This document shows positions 1 to 8,160 of a stretch of 64,000 nucleotides of DNA, piece after piece. A program made the position numbers and the translations under genes. Each line of letters opens with the position of its first letter. Position 1 is the stretch's first letter. Location of the stretch: positions 124,001 to 188,000 of the forward strand of contig NZ_RBZW01000021.1 in NCBI RefSeq assembly GCF_006543045.1. Reading direction: 5' to 3'. The notes beneath the pieces were generated by a model that saw nothing but the letters and a program-made list of their open reading frames with translations, had not been told where the DNA came from and did no database searches. This DNA comes from Salinadaptatus halalkaliphilus (GTDB taxonomy: Archaea; Halobacteriota; Halobacteria; Halobacteriales; Natrialbaceae).

Positions 1-1841
1 GTCGACAGCGAGAGGGCACGCCACAGTGCACGCGCGTCACGACTCGAGGGATCGGCGTCGAACCGTTCGTACGCCACCCGGAGTTCGTCGGCGTCTAGAT
101 AGCGTGCCAGCGGCCCGGGGTCGGCGACAAGGTCCTGCAATCGGTCGTCTTCGAGTGCCAGCGCGTTCCAAAAGGCTTCGTCCATCATCGTTTTCCAGGG
201 GCGCGTTCGAATCGGCTCGGGTAACAGATCCTCGAGCGAGCGTCGAACGATCGCCCGCGTCCAGCCGTCGGCGAACTGCTGGGTTGGCGCCATCGCGAGC
301 GAAAACTCGAGCAGTCGCTTGTCCGCGAACGGAGACCGCGGTTCGATACCGACCGCACCGTAACGCAGATCGATCGTCTCGAAGTTCGCGGCGTGGCGCC
401 CCGAGGAAAGGGAGTAATACTGGCGCAGCCGATCGGTGCTCGAGACCCGAACCGAATCGGGCCCGGACAGCCGTTTGTATCGCGATCGAAGATCGATCCG
501 GTCGACGAAGTCGGGATCGAGCGTCGGATTTGCGTTGGCTTCCAGTATCGGACGGCCACGCCGGTTGCGGTAGTGGCGACGGACCGATTCGGGAACCAAC
601 GGTAAGAGGGCGTGACGGACGAACAGGTGGTGTGGCGGCGTTTGGAACACCTCCCCCATCGCACGGAGTTCCAGCCACATGTGTCGCCAGCGCCCAGTTC
701 GAAACAGTTGCGGGATCACGCCCAACCCGTAGTTCGACGCACTGTCACCGAAGACGCCGTTGAGCACGACGTCGACGCCGGCCTCGGCCGCACGGTTCGA
801 CTGTTCCCACACCGAAAAGTGCAGCGTGTTGTGTGGCGGTTTGTCGTAGTAGGACAGATACGTCGACGCGTCGGCCAGCGAGCCACGGCGATCCAGGGTG
901 ACGTAGTGGGGGACGATGCCGTCTCGTTGGGTCACCAACTGGATGTACTCACGCTCGTCGCTCGAGGGGGCGTCGTCGTAGACGTTCGAGAACGTCTGTA
1001 GCGGTTGCTCTGCGGGCAACAGCTCCCGTGCGAGTACCGTCACCGCCGACGAATCGAGACCGCCGCTGAGTTCGGCCCCGACCTCGCCGGCGGTGCGGAG
1101 CCGACACCGAACCGCCTGCTCGAGCAGGTCGCGAAACCGTCGCTCGTAGGCCCCATCCGACGCGAGCGTGATCGTCCGTGAGGGGTCGAGTGACCAGTAC
1201 TGCCACTGCTCGACGCCATCGGCATCGACGGTCATGGCGTGGGCCGGCGGAAGTCGGGTAATCGATTCGTAGAACGAAAGCCGCTCGTCCTCGAGTCGCC
1301 CCGTCAAAAAGTCGCCGACCTTCCGTTCGTCGAGCGTGTCGTCGACGGTCGGCAGCGCCAACAGTCCTTTGAGCTCCGTACTGAACGCAAACGTCGTGGC
1401 GCTTCGGTGATAGTAGATGGGCTTGACGCCGACGTGGTCGCGGGCACAGAACAGCTGTCGACGGTCGGCATCCCAGATAGCGAACGCGAACGCGCCGACC
1501 AGCCGGTCGACACATTGGGGTCCCCACCGGCGGTACGCCGAACACAGCAGCTTACAGTCGGGAACCTGCGACGATGCGTTCGTAATTGACAGCGTCTCGA
1601 CCAACTCGGAGCGGTTGTCGAGACGAACGTCTGCAGTGACGATCAGGCCGTCGTCGTCGTACGGTTGTGTCGTCGCCTGCGGTGTCGCTGCCAACAACTG
1701 GTGACCGAATCCGACGCGCTCGTCACACCACTGCCCGCTCCCATCCGGCCCACGGTGTGCGAGCGACTCGAGCATCGATTCGACATCGACGGGGCCGACG
1801 GCCCCACCCGCCCGGTCGAAGACGCCGACGATACCGCTCAT
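1..1841 (-). CDS. Asparagine-synthetase-like lasso peptide cyclase, C-terminus cut by window edge
   Basis: About 613 residues are visible and the frame stays open to base 1. The N-terminal half is a class II glutaminase-like fold; the C-terminal half is an ATP-pyrophosphatase domain with the SGGLDSS loop at about residues 259-265. The protein begins MSGIVGV where true glutamine-dependent asparagine synthetases begin MCG, so the nucleophilic Cys2 is Ser and ammonia release from glutamine is not expected. This pattern and the neighbours (B2 peptidase and PqqD-like protein upstream in the same operon) fit the ATP-dependent macrolactam cyclase of lasso peptide synthesis. The ATG overlaps the upstream stop by four bases (ATGA), implying coupled translation. 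Alternative: an AsnB-type enzyme acting on another peptide or glycan. Confidence 0.82.
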   Translation of the reverse strand, partial: MSGIVGVFDRAGGAVGPVDVESMLESLAHRGPDGSGQWCDERVGFGHQLLAATPQATTQPYDDDGLIVTADVRLDNRSELVETLSITNASSQVPDCKLLCSAYRRWGPQCVDRLVGAFAFAIWDADRRQLFCARDHVGVKPIYYHRSATTFAFSTELKGLLALPTVDDTLDERKVGDFLTGRLEDERLSFYESITRLPPAHAMTVDADGVEQWQYWSLDPSRTITLASDGAYERRFRDLLEQAVRCRLRTAGEVGAELSGGLDSSAVTVLARELLPAEQPLQTFSNVYDDAPSSDEREYIQLVTQRDGIVPHYVTLDRRGSLADASTYLSYYDKPPHNTLHFSVWEQSNRAAEAGVDVVLNGVFGDSASNYGLGVIPQLFRTGRWRHMWLELRAMGEVFQTPPHHLFVRHALLPLVPESVRRHYRNRRGRPILEANANPTLDPDFVDRIDLRSRYKRLSGPDSVRVSSTDRLRQYYSLSSGRHAANFETIDLRYGAVGIEPRSPFADKRLLEFSLAMAPTQQFADGWTRAIVRRSLEDLLPEPIRTRPWKTMMDEAFWNALALEDDRLQDLVADPGPLARYLDADELRVAYERFDADPSSRDARALWRALSLS

Positions 1842-2308
1842 GGCCCGCCAATTTCGTCAAGCGGTGGCAGCGGTTCGAACCGCGAAAGGTCCTCGAGGTG
1901 TCCGATAAGAACCGACCCATCGTACTCGATCCAGCTGTGGGCTTGGAAACAGCCGCTCCCAGCTGCTGTGTCGTTTCCGTCGCTGGCCGTGTCGACGCCG
2001 ATTCGATGAACGACCGCGTGATCGTACAGTCGGTGCATCGTCTCCGCTGTCAGCGACCGCATCAGACAGGTTCGATGGCCGGGGCAGTTTCGATCGGCGG
2101 CATCGACGGTCCACGCAATGCGAACGGGAGCAGGCGAGCCGGGAACGATCCGGGCGAGCGTCGTCGCCGGGGCCAACAACAATCGTCGAAACGTCGAAAA
2201 CGGCACGACGAAGACGCCGATGCGGACGACGACCAGCAACGTCGCTGCGAGCACGAGCCGTAGCTTGTCCCCGGCCGGAACCGACAGAAATCCGGATATG
2301 CGACCCAT
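1838..2308 (-). CDS. Lasso peptide biosynthesis B2-type leader peptidase
   Basis: 156 residues, the normal size for stand-alone B2 proteins (transglutaminase-like cysteine protease fold). A hydrophobic stretch lies at residues 14-38. The catalytic pattern is visible: Cys81 in TCLMRSL and His124 in QAHSWIEYDG, followed by an acidic residue near the end. In the family this protein removes the leader peptide before cyclisation. The ATG at 2308 was chosen because it gives the family length and lies just after the upstream PqqD-like stop (2319); an upstream start at 2380 would add a non-family N-terminus overlapping that gene. It overlaps the cyclase gene by 4 bp. Confidence 0.85.
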   Translation of the reverse strand: MGRISGFLSVPAGDKLRLVLAATLLVVVRIGVFVVPFSTFRRLLLAPATTLARIVPGSPAPVRIAWTVDAADRNCPGHRTCLMRSLTAETMHRLYDHAVVHRIGVDTASDGNDTAAGSGCFQAHSWIEYDGSVLIGHLEDLSRFEPLPPLDEIGGP

Positions 2309-2318
2309 CGGTCGTCCG

Positions 2319-2636
2319 TTAGTCGCCCCCCTGAGTGTCAGGGTCGGTCTCGACAAGATCGGCTGTTGCCATCTCGGCAACCGTCGACTCGACGTCCTGA
2401 CGGCACTGGTCGGGAGAGACGTCGTACTCCGCCAGTATCGTCTCGGTGATCTCCCCGACTGTTCGTGGCTCCTGAAGCAACTCCCAGATTCTGGAAGCGA
2501 CCTCGTTGAACCCGTAGTAGGTCCCCGATTCGACCTGAAGCGTTACCGCCTCGCCATCGATCGTCGTCGACAGCTGATCGTCGGTCGCAACGACTGTCGT
2601 CGACGCCGAAATCCAACCCTCACCACGTTCGGACAT
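2319..2636 (-). CDS. PqqD-family peptide recognition protein (lasso B1-type)
   Basis: 105 residues. The core has the PqqD/RRE pattern: an N-terminal beta region (residues 20-40, with YYGFNEVASRIWELL typical of the family) and a C-terminal helical part where the acidic DQCRQDVESTVAEM segment leads to a final strand. PqqD-like RRE proteins bind the leader peptide and present it to the maturation enzymes. It is the first gene of the three-gene operon and appears leaderless, with a TATA-like box at 2661-2667 about 27 bp upstream. No precursor peptide gene lies between it and the divergent gene at 2766. Confidence 0.85.
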   Translation of the reverse strand: MSERGEGWISASTTVVATDDQLSTTIDGEAVTLQVESGTYYGFNEVASRIWELLQEPRTVGEITETILAEYDVSPDQCRQDVESTVAEMATADLVETDPDTQGGD

Positions 2637-2765
2637 CGGCCATTAATTACGCTTCAAACAATATAAATCTAGCCCTATAAATTAACGAACTATTCGGGCA
2701 GTAGACGGAGGACGGATACTGTCTCGAGCATCCGAACGACATATATCTACCTCCGGCCGTTGTGA
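2637..2765. promoter_or_regulatory. Divergent promoter region between PqqD operon and membrane gene
   Basis: A 129-bp AT-rich spacer. On the minus strand TTTATAT (2661-2667) lies about 27 bp before the PqqD start. On the plus strand CATATATC (2740-2747) lies about 23 bp before the ATG at 2766. Both fit haloarchaeal TATA boxes for leaderless mRNAs. No reading frame long enough for a lasso precursor is present on either strand. Confidence 0.55.
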
Positions 2766-3188
2766 ATGGAAATGGCACGGCCAATCGGTGCGTATTCGAG
2801 AGCACTCACACTCGCCCTTGGGACGGTGACACTCGCTAGTCTACCGATCTGGTACGGCTCGGGCGTGCCCGGTCTGGCCGAGTTAGCCGTCGATCGGCCA
2901 CCGACGTGGTCGACGGCTATCCTCGATGGAATCGTCCCCCTGGCCGAGCGGACGGCGTCACGCGAGCGGTGGGAACTGTACTATATGTACGGTGTGTCGG
3001 TGACCGGCGTGGTCTGGACGGTCGGTCGCGTTTTCCAGGGGTGGCGGTTCGACCGCGAACAGCTCACGTTCGTCCCGCGGACGCGCCACCGGACGGTACG
3101 TGCGGTGTGGCAAGACGCGAGGGCACCATCGGCATCCGAGCGCGAGTCCGACCGGGAGCGCTACGTCGATAGAACGGACGATGGCTGA
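2766..3188 (+). CDS. Small membrane protein of unknown function
   Basis: 140 residues; I do not recognise the family. A hydrophobic N-terminal segment (about residues 10-32) is followed by a second near residues 72-92, then an Arg/Glu-rich cytoplasmic-type tail. The gene starts leaderless after a TATA box and its end overlaps the next gene by 8 bp, so the two are probably co-transcribed. An ATG at 2772 is an equally good start. The divergent position next to the lasso operon makes a role in export or immunity possible, but nothing in the sequence shows this. Confidence 0.6.
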   Translation: MEMARPIGAYSRALTLALGTVTLASLPIWYGSGVPGLAELAVDRPPTWSTAILDGIVPLAERTASRERWELYYMYGVSVTGVVWTVGRVFQGWRFDREQLTFVPRTRHRTVRAVWQDARAPSASERESDRERYVDRTDDG

Positions 3189-3705
3189 CGTACTGACACA
3201 CGTGTTGGCAGGGTACATCATCGGGTCGGTGCTAGCGCTATCGGTCGATCGAATCAAGACCGCCCACGTGACGGTCGTGATGGTCGGTGCCGTCGTGCCG
3301 GATCTCGCGAAGATCGATCTCGTGCTCTCGGAGACGACAGTCGCGGCGACACTCGGGATCCCCTGGAACTGGACCGCACTACACACTCTCGGCGGGTCGA
3401 TCGTGATGGCAGGACTCTGTGCGCTGGTCGTTGATCGCCGACACCGACTGCTCGTGTTCGGCCTGTTTCTGGTCGGCGCCCTCTCCCATCACGTCCTCGA
3501 TCTGCTGTTGCTAACGTGGGACGGACGAGCCTACCCCGTTCTCTGGCCGCTGACGGGGTATCGACCACCATCCGGGGGGCTCTATATGAGCAGCGATCGC
3601 TGGCCGTTGCTCCTCGCGACAACGATCGGGACAATCCTGTGGCTGTGTCGCCGACGGTTCGACGCGTCGATGTCGACCGATCCGATCGACCGTCGCGACA
3701 ACTAA
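3181..3705 (+). CDS. Membrane-bound metal-dependent hydrolase (YdjM-like family)
   Basis: 174 residues with four to five hydrophobic segments. The N-terminus MADVLTHVLAGY and the GAVVPDLAKID segment match the PF04307-type membrane 'metal-dependent hydrolase' family, and the second conserved His pair is seen in GALSHHVLDLLL. The substrate is unknown for the whole family. It overlaps the preceding gene by 8 bp. Its TAA stop (3703-3705) is exactly the left target duplication of the palindromic element at 3706-3784, so that element follows the last codon with no spacer. Confidence 0.75.
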   Translation: MADVLTHVLAGYIIGSVLALSVDRIKTAHVTVVMVGAVVPDLAKIDLVLSETTVAATLGIPWNWTALHTLGGSIVMAGLCALVVDRRHRLLVFGLFLVGALSHHVLDLLLLTWDGRAYPVLWPLTGYRPPSGGLYMSSDRWPLLLATTIGTILWLCRRRFDASMSTDPIDRRDN

Positions 3706-3784
3706 TACGGATTGCTGTAACGATTTACCGGCGAAACCGCAGACGGGTCGCGGTTTCGGCGGTAACGACTTACAGTAAACCGTA
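3706..3784 (+). mobile_element. Palindromic MITE-like element, copy 1
   Basis: 79 bp starting TACGG and ending CCGTA, flanked by a TAA duplication (3703-3705 and 3785-3787). The two arms pair over about 30 of 36 positions; the inner stem is GGCG-AAA-CCGC paired with its complement across a 9-nt loop AGACGGGTC. The left TAA is the stop codon of the preceding gene. It differs from copy 8 at a single base. It stands between converging genes. Confidence 0.9.
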
Positions 3785-3787
3785 TAA

Positions 3788-4095
3788 GGGGATCTTCACG
3801 CTTCAACAGCCCGGGTTGTCTTCTCTGAGCGCCTTTCTGAGGGAACGAGCGGGAAGAAGCGCGTCGTTCAGCTTTCCCATGAACAACGTCTGCATGAAGA
3901 CGTTCATCTCGACCGGTGAGCGGAAAGCCGATAGGTCATACCCGGATGTGTTGCACTGGTCTCTATCGGGCTCGTGCTCTCGGCAACGAATCTCATGGGC
4001 CGCGTCGCGGTGCCCGGAATCGGACGGGTCGAGGATCGCCAGCAGGGGACGGCCGAGTAGTGTCGCCGCCCGCGGACCGCCGGGTTCGCTCGCGG
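3788..4095. other. Gap without a confident gene; possible gene relic
   Basis: About 310 bp between two convergent genes. The only protein-like stretch is on the minus strand at 3803-3907: 34 codons from an ATG, beginning MNVFMQTLFMGKLNDALLPA and ending NPGC. The frame is open upstream of that ATG, so it could be the tail of a decayed gene. I do not recognise it and see no promoter. Confidence 0.3.
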
Positions 4096-4815
4096 TCAGT
4101 TCGTCGTCGATTTCGAGGTGTCGTCGGGTTCCGGCGGTGGCTCGACGCCTTCGATCGCTTCGGCGGCGTCGGTATCCTTCTCGACGCCGACGTGCCAGCG
4201 GTCGATCTCGTCGTCGTATTCGGCGAGGCGGTCCGAGACATCCTCTTTGAGCACGTCATCGTTGACGTTGACCTCGAAGACGAACTGTTCGCCGTTCCCG
4301 TTGCGCGCCGACTGCTGGATGTTCGCGCTGACCAGTTCGTTGTCGAAATAGTAGGGTGCGAGTTGGGTCATCACGTTCTGATAGACCGTGTCCTCGACCC
4401 GACGGATCGCCTTGCGACTTGCGGAATCGGCTGCTCGAGTGACGTAATCGATCGACTCCTTCCAGTTGTCGACGGCCGCTTCTGGGTCGTCTTCCTCGAG
4501 TTGTTCGTACGATTCCGAGAGCTTCTCGCCGGCGGTCTTGATGTCTTCGTCGGGCTCCTTGCCGGCCTGCTCGCCCTTTCCCTCCTCGACGCTGGCCTGG
4601 TCGGCAGTCTTCTCGCTGACGTCGGAGTCGAGGGTCTCGTGGGCTTTCGGTCGCCACTCGTCCCACTCCTCGAAGGCGCGGGTGAACCGGGCGTCGGCGG
4701 ATCCGTCGGGGTCGTGGACGCCGGCGTCCCGAAGCGCGCGCGTAATGCGTTCGCCGTGTTCGACGACCTCACTCCAGTCGCCGCGGACCTTGAATCCCGA
4801 GATACTCTCTTCCAT
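4096..4815 (-). CDS. DUF5828 family protein (haloarchaeal)
   Basis: 239 residues, soluble and very acidic. The opening MEESISGFKVRGDWSEVVEH and the overall length are those of the haloarchaeal DUF5828 family, for which no function is known to me. A central low-complexity acidic part (residues about 65-95, rich in Glu/Lys/Asp) joins two helical regions, and the last 25 residues are a Glu/Pro/Thr tail. It stands alone between a convergent gene and the threonine synthase homologue, whose start lies further along the same strand. Confidence 0.75.
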   Translation of the reverse strand: MEESISGFKVRGDWSEVVEHGERITRALRDAGVHDPDGSADARFTRAFEEWDEWRPKAHETLDSDVSEKTADQASVEEGKGEQAGKEPDEDIKTAGEKLSESYEQLEEDDPEAAVDNWKESIDYVTRAADSASRKAIRRVEDTVYQNVMTQLAPYYFDNELVSANIQQSARNGNGEQFVFEVNVNDDVLKEDVSDRLAEYDDEIDRWHVGVEKDTDAAEAIEGVEPPPEPDDTSKSTTN

Positions 4816-4969
4816 TCGGCTGACGCGGTCATAGGAGACGGACCGCCATAAACTTCGTTACTGCACACGTCAGTGAATCGACCAATTCGGCAGTATCATA
4901 CCGATACGTTCTACAGGATCCTCGAGCAGATCCGTGGGATCGGTCAGCAAACGTCGGACATACGGTCGA

Positions 4970-6163
4970 TCAGATACCTTGACTCATCAAGTGGCTGCGT
5001 AATACGTCGGCCTCCTTGGTTCCGGCACCCGTATTGCAGATGACGACCGTCTCGTCGCCGTCGAACGCGCCGCGCTCGGCGAGTTCCCACGCGCCACCTG
5101 CGGCGGCGGCGGCGCTCGGGGTCATCTCAAGGCCTTCGTGCATAGCAACCTGGACGCCGGCCTCGAGGATGTCGGGATCCGCGGTCGCCACTGCACCGCC
5201 GCCGGTCTCGCGAATGGCCTCGAGCACGCGCTCGCCAGCGGGCGGGTCGGAAATCTCGAGCCCGCCACAGATGGTGTCGGGCGTCTCGACCGGCCCGTGG
5301 GCGTCGGCGCCCGATTCGTAAGCCTCGACGATCGGCGCACAACCGGCCGCTTGCGCGGCGTACAACTCCGGTAACTCGTCGATCAGGCCGAGCCGTTCGA
5401 AATCGGTCACAGCGTCGTAGAGGCCGACCAGTCCAAGTCCGGTCCCGGTCGGATAGCAGATCGCGTCCGGCACCGTCCACTCGAGCTGTTCGAGGAGTTC
5501 GTACCCAAGCGTCTTCATCCCCTCGAGACGGTAGGGCGTCGCGAACGGCTGCAGCGAGTACCAGTCGTCGTGTTCGGCCAGTCCCTCCGCGGCGGCGCCG
5601 ACGGCGTCGTCGATCCGGCCGCCGACGACGTTCATGTCGCCGCCGTGGACGTTCACCATTGCCTTGGTCGAAAAGCTCGAGCGCGAGGGGAGATAGACGT
5701 GGGACTCGAGGCCCGCCCGTCCGGCGTATGCGGCGGCAGACTGGCCACCGTCACCCGTCGAGGCCAGTGCGATGTCGGTTGCGTCGTGGCCGGTCGCGGC
5801 CGTCACCGCGACCGAATTGCCTCGATCGGCGACGGAACCGGTCGGATTCTGGCTCTCGTCTTTGATGTAGACGCGTTCGACGCCGAGTTTGTCGGCCAAC
5901 CCGGGACAGTCGACCAGCGGTGTCGCCCCTTCGCCCATCGTCGTCGCCCCCTCGCGAGCGAACGGCAACAACTCCGCGTACCGCCACTGCGAGTCGAACG
6001 AGCGTGCAGCGAGCGTCTCGCGATCGAGATCGATCGCACCGTCGTCGTAGCTCGCCTCGAGCAGTCCGTCACAGTCGGGACACCGGTGTGTCGCCGCGTC
6101 AGCGTCGACCGTCGCCTCGCAGTCGGCACACTCGAGGCCCAGAAAAGCGTCAGTCGTCTCCAT
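4970..6163 (-). CDS. Threonine synthase homologue lacking the PLP lysine
   Basis: 397 residues, fold-type II PLP family. An N-terminal zinc ribbon (LECADC...HRCPDC, residues 8-30) and the family order of motifs are present: DESQNPTGS, the Gly-rich STGDGGQSAAAY loop, and CNTGAGTKE near the end. Authentic threonine synthases read NPTGSFKDR, the Lys forming the Schiff base; here it reads NPTGSVADR, with Val111 and Ala112 encoded by GTC GCC. The expected aldimine lysine is therefore absent and normal catalysis is unlikely unless another Lys takes over. The ATG at 6163 was chosen because it begins exactly at the zinc ribbon. It may be a PLP-less paralogue with a changed role; thrC proper would then lie elsewhere. 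Confidence 0.8.
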   Translation of the reverse strand: METTDAFLGLECADCEATVDADAATHRCPDCDGLLEASYDDGAIDLDRETLAARSFDSQWRYAELLPFAREGATTMGEGATPLVDCPGLADKLGVERVYIKDESQNPTGSVADRGNSVAVTAATGHDATDIALASTGDGGQSAAAYAGRAGLESHVYLPSRSSFSTKAMVNVHGGDMNVVGGRIDDAVGAAAEGLAEHDDWYSLQPFATPYRLEGMKTLGYELLEQLEWTVPDAICYPTGTGLGLVGLYDAVTDFERLGLIDELPELYAAQAAGCAPIVEAYESGADAHGPVETPDTICGGLEISDPPAGERVLEAIRETGGGAVATADPDILEAGVQVAMHEGLEMTPSAAAAAGGAWELAERGAFDGDETVVICNTGAGTKEADVLRSHLMSQGI

Positions 6164-6215
6164 ACCCGAGTATTCGTGGCTCGGGACAAATGGCTGTCCA
6201 TCGGCCGACGGACGC

Positions 6216-6914
6216 TCAAACGGCCGGCCGTTCGTCGACGGCGTCGTCGGGGACATCCTCGATCGAGACGGGGTGGAGGTCCGCCCAGGTGCGGCCGATG
6301 ACGTAGTAGGCAGATACCAGCGCGTAGAACGACAGGATCGCGCCGAGGACGGCACCGACGAACGGGATCGCCGCGAGAATGCCGGCGACGAACGAGCCGA
6401 CAAAGAGGATGCCAAGCGCAAGCAGCCAGCCGGCCGCATACGTGCCAGTGCCGAGCACTGGACGGATCGCCTCGAAGTCGACGCCGTCGCTGAGACGGCG
6501 TTCGCCGGCGAAGTTAGCGAGTGCTGCCGGGACGGCGTAGAGCGCGACGAGGCCCGCGAGGACGGTGAGAAGGCCGGCGAGGACGAGCATCGCCGCGCCG
6601 ACCGAGCCGGGAGAGCCGCCAGTCGCGAGCAAGACGCCACCGACGAGAACGGTGCCGACGACGAGCACCACGAGCGAGTACGCAAACAGGATCACGGACG
6701 CTTTCGCACCGTCGATCGCCAGGGTTCCCCAGTCGTCGAAGGCAGGTGCATCCTCGTCGCCGTGGGCGGTTCGGTCTAGGACCCGAACGACGTAGCCCCA
6801 GACGAGAAAGAGCGGAATGAGCAGGAAGCTAAACAGTAGGAACAGTCCGCCGAGGATGCTCGTCTTCCAGACATCGTCACTGTGTTTCAGGTACGTAATT
6901 GCGTCGGATAGCAT
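6216..6914 (-). CDS. DUF4013 family integral membrane protein
   Basis: 232 residues. The start MLSDAITYLKHSDDVWKTS and the following very hydrophobic segments (about residues 20-45, 75-105, 120-150, 165-210) match the DUF4013 family common in haloarchaea and methanogens. Function is unknown in the family. The C-terminus is a charged cytoplasmic tail. It has its own promoter (TATA-like box at 6994-7003 on the minus strand). Confidence 0.8.
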   Translation of the reverse strand: MLSDAITYLKHSDDVWKTSILGGLFLLFSFLLIPLFLVWGYVVRVLDRTAHGDEDAPAFDDWGTLAIDGAKASVILFAYSLVVLVVGTVLVGGVLLATGGSPGSVGAAMLVLAGLLTVLAGLVALYAVPAALANFAGERRLSDGVDFEAIRPVLGTGTYAAGWLLALGILFVGSFVAGILAAIPFVGAVLGAILSFYALVSAYYVIGRTWADLHPVSIEDVPDDAVDERPAV

Positions 6915-6993
6915 GGTAGTTCTGTGACCGGGTGCCGCCGCCGGCAGGGCTGCCGTTGCTCACGGCGTGGTCACCGTATAGTATGGCTGTCAA

Positions 6994-7003
6994 CTATATA
7001 AAC
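6994..7003 (-). promoter_or_regulatory. TATA-like box for the DUF4013 gene
   Basis: Reading the minus strand, TTTATATAGT lies about 80 bp before the ATG at 6914, in the only AT-rich part of the spacer. This predicts a leader of roughly 55 nt, unlike most promoters in the window. Confidence 0.4.
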
Positions 7004-7213
7004 CTTCCATACACAGGAAATTCGACACGCGTGGCTATCGAGGCCGGGACTCTCCAATAATATGTCTACTCGAAGAGGGGTCGGACACGGCGATCGTTCG
7101 CCGAGCGATCGGCACTCGAGGGAACTCGATCGGTCCACGGATCGCAGTCGCTACTCGTGCGTCGTCGATCGCGCGGTAAGAAACGAGACGACGAATTCGG
7201 TCGAGAGAAACGG

Positions 7214-7390
7214 TTAGTTGTCGCCGGCTTTCGACTGCCACTCGTAGTCGCGGCGTTTGGCGGATTTGCCAAAGCCACACGAGGAGCAGACTTTCTTCTT
7301 CGTGTGATAGGACTTCTCACCGCAGCGACGACACTTCGTGTGCGTCGTCGTGTTCTTCTTTCCTTGGCTCGGGGTTCCTGCACCAGTCAT
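7214..7390 (-). CDS. rpl37e: 50S ribosomal protein L37e
   Basis: 58 residues, Lys/Arg-rich. The zinc ribbon CRRC...CSSCG and the N-terminal [17 protein letters not shown] are diagnostic of archaeal L37e of the large ribosomal subunit. Its ATG overlaps the stop of the LSM gene by 4 bp (ATGA), the usual lsm-rpl37e pairing in archaea, so the two are co-translated. Confidence 0.97.
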   Translation of the reverse strand: MTGAGTPSQGKKNTTTHTKCRRCGEKSYHTKKKVCSSCGFGKSAKRRDYEWQSKAGDN

Positions 7391-7614
7391 GGAGTGATCG
7401 AAACGACGTTATCGCCGCGTATAATGGTTGTGTCTTGGATCGGCTCCCCCTCTGTCGGTGCGTCATCGGCCGGATCTTCGGCGTCTTCGAGCACGAGATT
7501 CATGTGCTGGTCGTAGCCGGCGAGATCGCCGACGTACTCCTCGCCACTCTTGAGTCGTACCGCGACGCGTTCGCCGAGCGACGCCTCGAGGACGTCCAGC
7601 GGTCGTCCACTCAT
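7387..7614 (-). CDS. lsm: LSM (Sm-like) RNA-binding protein
   Basis: 75 residues, normal for archaeal Sm-like proteins that form heptameric rings on U-rich RNA. Sm1 ([22 protein letters not shown]) and Sm2 ([12 protein letters not shown]) are both present. The short acidic insert [12 protein letters not shown] between them is a haloarchaeal feature. First gene of a two-gene operon with L37e; the ATG at 7614 gives the family N-terminus [10 protein letters not shown]. Confidence 0.95.
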   Translation of the reverse strand: MSGRPLDVLEASLGERVAVRLKSGEEYVGDLAGYDQHMNLVLEDAEDPADDAPTEGEPIQDTTIIRGDNVVSITP

Positions 7615-7751
7615 ACGAAAGAGCGCAGGTGACGGACACTTAATCGTACCGGTCCTGTGGCCCGATAGGCGCCCCGTACCACCGTGGGATCCCGACACAC
7701 TGGCGGCGAATCGACCAAACCGCTAAGTGGTCGGTCGTCGACCGTACACGT

Positions 7752-8069
7752 ATGAGCGACAGAAAGTTCACATTCATCGAGTTGCACCTCGAGGGCGACC
7801 ACCAGTTCGGCCCGCGAACGATCGACGACGCGCTTCCCTTCGGCGAGAAATACGAGACGGCCGAGACCGAGGCCGCCGACCCAGCGGCCGAAACCGCCGA
7901 TGCCGATGCCGAGGAGGCGGCGGAAGGGTCGAGTTCGAAGGGCGCGATCGGCGCGCTCGTCGCTCTGGCCGTCCTCGTCGCCCTCGGCGTCGCGGCCAAA
8001 AAGTACCGCGGCGACGACGAAGACGAGGCCCTCGAGGCCGACGAAGAGCCCGACGTTATCGTCAACTGA
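7752..8069 (+). CDS. Single-pass membrane protein, unknown
   Basis: 105 residues. Residues 1-35 are a folded-looking N-terminus (MSDRKFTFIELHLEGDHQFG), then an acidic Ala/Glu-rich linker, one transmembrane helix (about residues 70-88) and a short acidic tail. Many haloarchaea have such small tail-anchored proteins; I can assign no function. It reads into the metalloprotease gene with 91 bp between. Confidence 0.65.
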   Translation: MSDRKFTFIELHLEGDHQFGPRTIDDALPFGEKYETAETEAADPAAETADADAEEAAEGSSSKGAIGALVALAVLVALGVAAKKYRGDDEDEALEADEEPDVIVN

Positions 8070-8160
8070 CCCGCCTTGGTACCCGGTGTGGCGCAGTGAT
8101 GGCTCGACGAGTACGCGACTCGACCGAACGCTTTTGCGCCTGCTCGCCCTACCGACGTTC

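Noticed and set aside
1-1841. Genuine asparagine synthetase
   Set aside because: Cys2 is Ser and the gene is in a B2/PqqD operon, so the glutaminase step is unlikely.
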